DNA of 6,325 bases from Candidatus Zhuqueibacterota bacterium 4572_119 (GTDB taxonomy: Bacteria; Zhuqueibacterota; Zhuqueibacteria; Thermofontimicrobiales; Thermofontimicrobiaceae), in the NCBI GenBank assembly GCA_002084535.1, contig NBLI01000161.1, positions 1 through 6,325 on the forward strand, written 5' to 3'. The position numbers were made by a program, and so were the translations under genes. Shown here in pieces: positions 5,406-6,325 of the stretch. Position 1 is the first letter of the stretch. Each line of letters begins with the position of its first letter. Below the pieces are notes generated by a model. It worked only from the letters and a program-made list of their open reading frames with translations. It searched no databases and was not told where the DNA came from.

Positions 5406-6325
5406 ATGAAAAACAATATCAGACCAAAAAAATACTTTCCATCGCGGAGAATTGTTGGCATATTAATTTTCATTATTATTCTTTTGTACTTTATCTTATT
5501 AATTCCCGAATCTCCTCCATCAGTTCATATAGAAACAGATAACCAACCATTTGTCTGGAACCAGGATTCTCTATGGTTCGCGCTTGAAAAACGATTTATA
5601 AAAGCACGGCAAACCGGATGCGATTTACTTGCGGACTCCATAAGTGAATTACTTCTGAAAAACCACAAACTCCTTGATTTGATCGGCTCAAATCCACTAA
5701 AGCCAGAAGACCGGAAATTTACATTATTAGAAATTGGTATGTTTGATTTAGCTCCTTTAATAGCTGCCTGCCCACACCGTATGTCTGATTATGTCGAACT
5801 TTTTTCTCGGCTGCGGGCTATTGTAAAACACCAATCACAAAACTGGGACATGAATCGTGCTGAGGCACGCGAAACAATCTATCGTCTCCTGTATGGCGGA
5901 AGAGCGGCTTTGGAAGAGGTAATGCTGCAAGCGCCACGGGAAACGATACCGGCTTGTATCACAGGTTCTGATGTTTCTTCAGTAACTCCAAGTGCAAATA
6001 TGCTTGGAGTCTCTATTCATAGCGGCGATATTCTTGTTTCCCGCGGTGGAGCGCCTACTTCAGCGTTCATTGCCCGCGGAAATGATTATCCGGGGAATTT
6101 TTCTCACATTGCTCTTGTCCATGTTGATGAAAAAACAAACCGGGCGTCGATTATCGAAGCACACATCCAACAGGGCGTTGCAATCGCAACACTAGCTGAA
6201 TATTTAAGAGACACAAAATTACGGATTATGGTTTTAAGGATGAGAGCAGATCTGCCTCAGCTCATTGCGGATCCCATGCTTCCTCATAAAGCGGCTTCAC
6301 TGTCTTTGAATGAAGCAATTACCCG
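5406..6325 (+). CDS. Membrane-anchored permuted papain-like (YiiX/C92, NlpC/P60-like) protein, 3' end outside window
   Basis: The frame is open from an ATG at 5406 to the window edge, 306 full codons. The in-frame stop at 5367 leaves this as the first ATG; no clear ribosome binding site precedes it. A basic N-terminus (KNNIRPKKYFPSRR) is followed by one membrane span (about 16-33), so the rest should face the periplasm. Residues about 45-195 are mostly helical-looking and unrecognised. From about 205 the sequence matches the permuted papain-like hydrolase pattern: GDILVSRGG (207-215), SHIALVHVD with the likely catalytic His at 234, then IIEAHIQQGVAIATLAEYL with E251. In this family the nucleophilic Cys comes after the His, so it should lie beyond the window and cannot be verified. 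Known relatives act on peptide or acyl-amide bonds, for example in the cell wall or lipids; the substrate here is unknown. Confidence 0.72.
   Translation, partial: MKNNIRPKKYFPSRRIVGILIFIIILLYFILLIPESPPSVHIETDNQPFVWNQDSLWFALEKRFIKARQTGCDLLADSISELLLKNHKLLDLIGSNPLKPEDRKFTLLEIGMFDLAPLIAACPHRMSDYVELFSRLRAIVKHQSQNWDMNRAEARETIYRLLYGGRAALEEVMLQAPRETIPACITGSDVSSVTPSANMLGVSIHSGDILVSRGGAPTSAFIARGNDYPGNFSHIALVHVDEKTNRASIIEAHIQQGVAIATLAEYLRDTKLRIMVLRMRADLPQLIADPMLPHKAASLSLNEAIT

Noticed and set aside
5992..6195. 67-codon + strand open frame near the right edge
   Set aside because: It overlaps, in another frame, the GDIL...SHIALV...EAH core of the YiiX-like gene, which is the real coding frame.

Overview
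The window looks like a chromosomal piece from a member of the Fibrobacterota-Chlorobiota-Bacteroidota (FCB) group or a neighbouring candidate phylum (Calditrichota, KSB1 or Marinimicrobia type). The main reason is that the large protein ends in a type IX secretion (T9SS) type A sorting domain, a system essentially confined to that group. The AT-rich intergenic DNA, TATCTT-like promoter element and weak ribosome binding sites fit but prove nothing. I cannot place it more finely. All three loci lie on the + strand.

Layout. Positions 1-191 are non-coding as far as I can tell: a degenerate short tandem repeat with an ATCC core at the left edge, then an AT-rich stretch with a possible promoter. 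Positions 192-1091 hold a complete family 2 glycosyltransferase of the rhamnosyltransferase (WbbL-like) type, starting at a TTG codon. Its stop codon overlaps the probable start codon of the next gene. Positions 1091-5111 hold a large secreted subtilisin-family (S8) protease gene broken near its 5' end. The signal peptide and propeptide are in one frame (to 1444). The rest of the catalytic domain, two Ig-like domains, a seven-repeat FG-GAP/VCBS propeller, an Fn3 domain, two SbsA-type Ig domains and the T9SS tail are in another frame (1416-5111). Positions 5112-5405 are an AT-rich intergenic region with a good promoter-like element and a bulged 13-bp inverted repeat. From 5406 to the right edge runs the start of a membrane-anchored permuted papain-like (YiiX/C92-type) protein; its C-terminus is outside the window.

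How they fit together. The glycosyltransferase and protease genes overlap by one base (TGATG), so they are probably cotranscribed and translationally coupled. In T9SS bacteria, cargo with this tail is exported and often fixed to a cell-surface polysaccharide, so a polysaccharide glycosyltransferase next to a cargo gene is plausible company, but no direct link is shown. The third gene probably has its own promoter.

The most notable point is the break in the protease gene. It is not a simple indel: the segment that should carry the catalytic Asp box is absent, and about 25 bases at the joint read as sensible protease sequence in both frames. That suggests a deletion between two short similar sequences, either a real recent pseudogenisation or an assembly collapse. 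I found no RNA genes, CRISPR array, insertion sequence or previously undescribed system.
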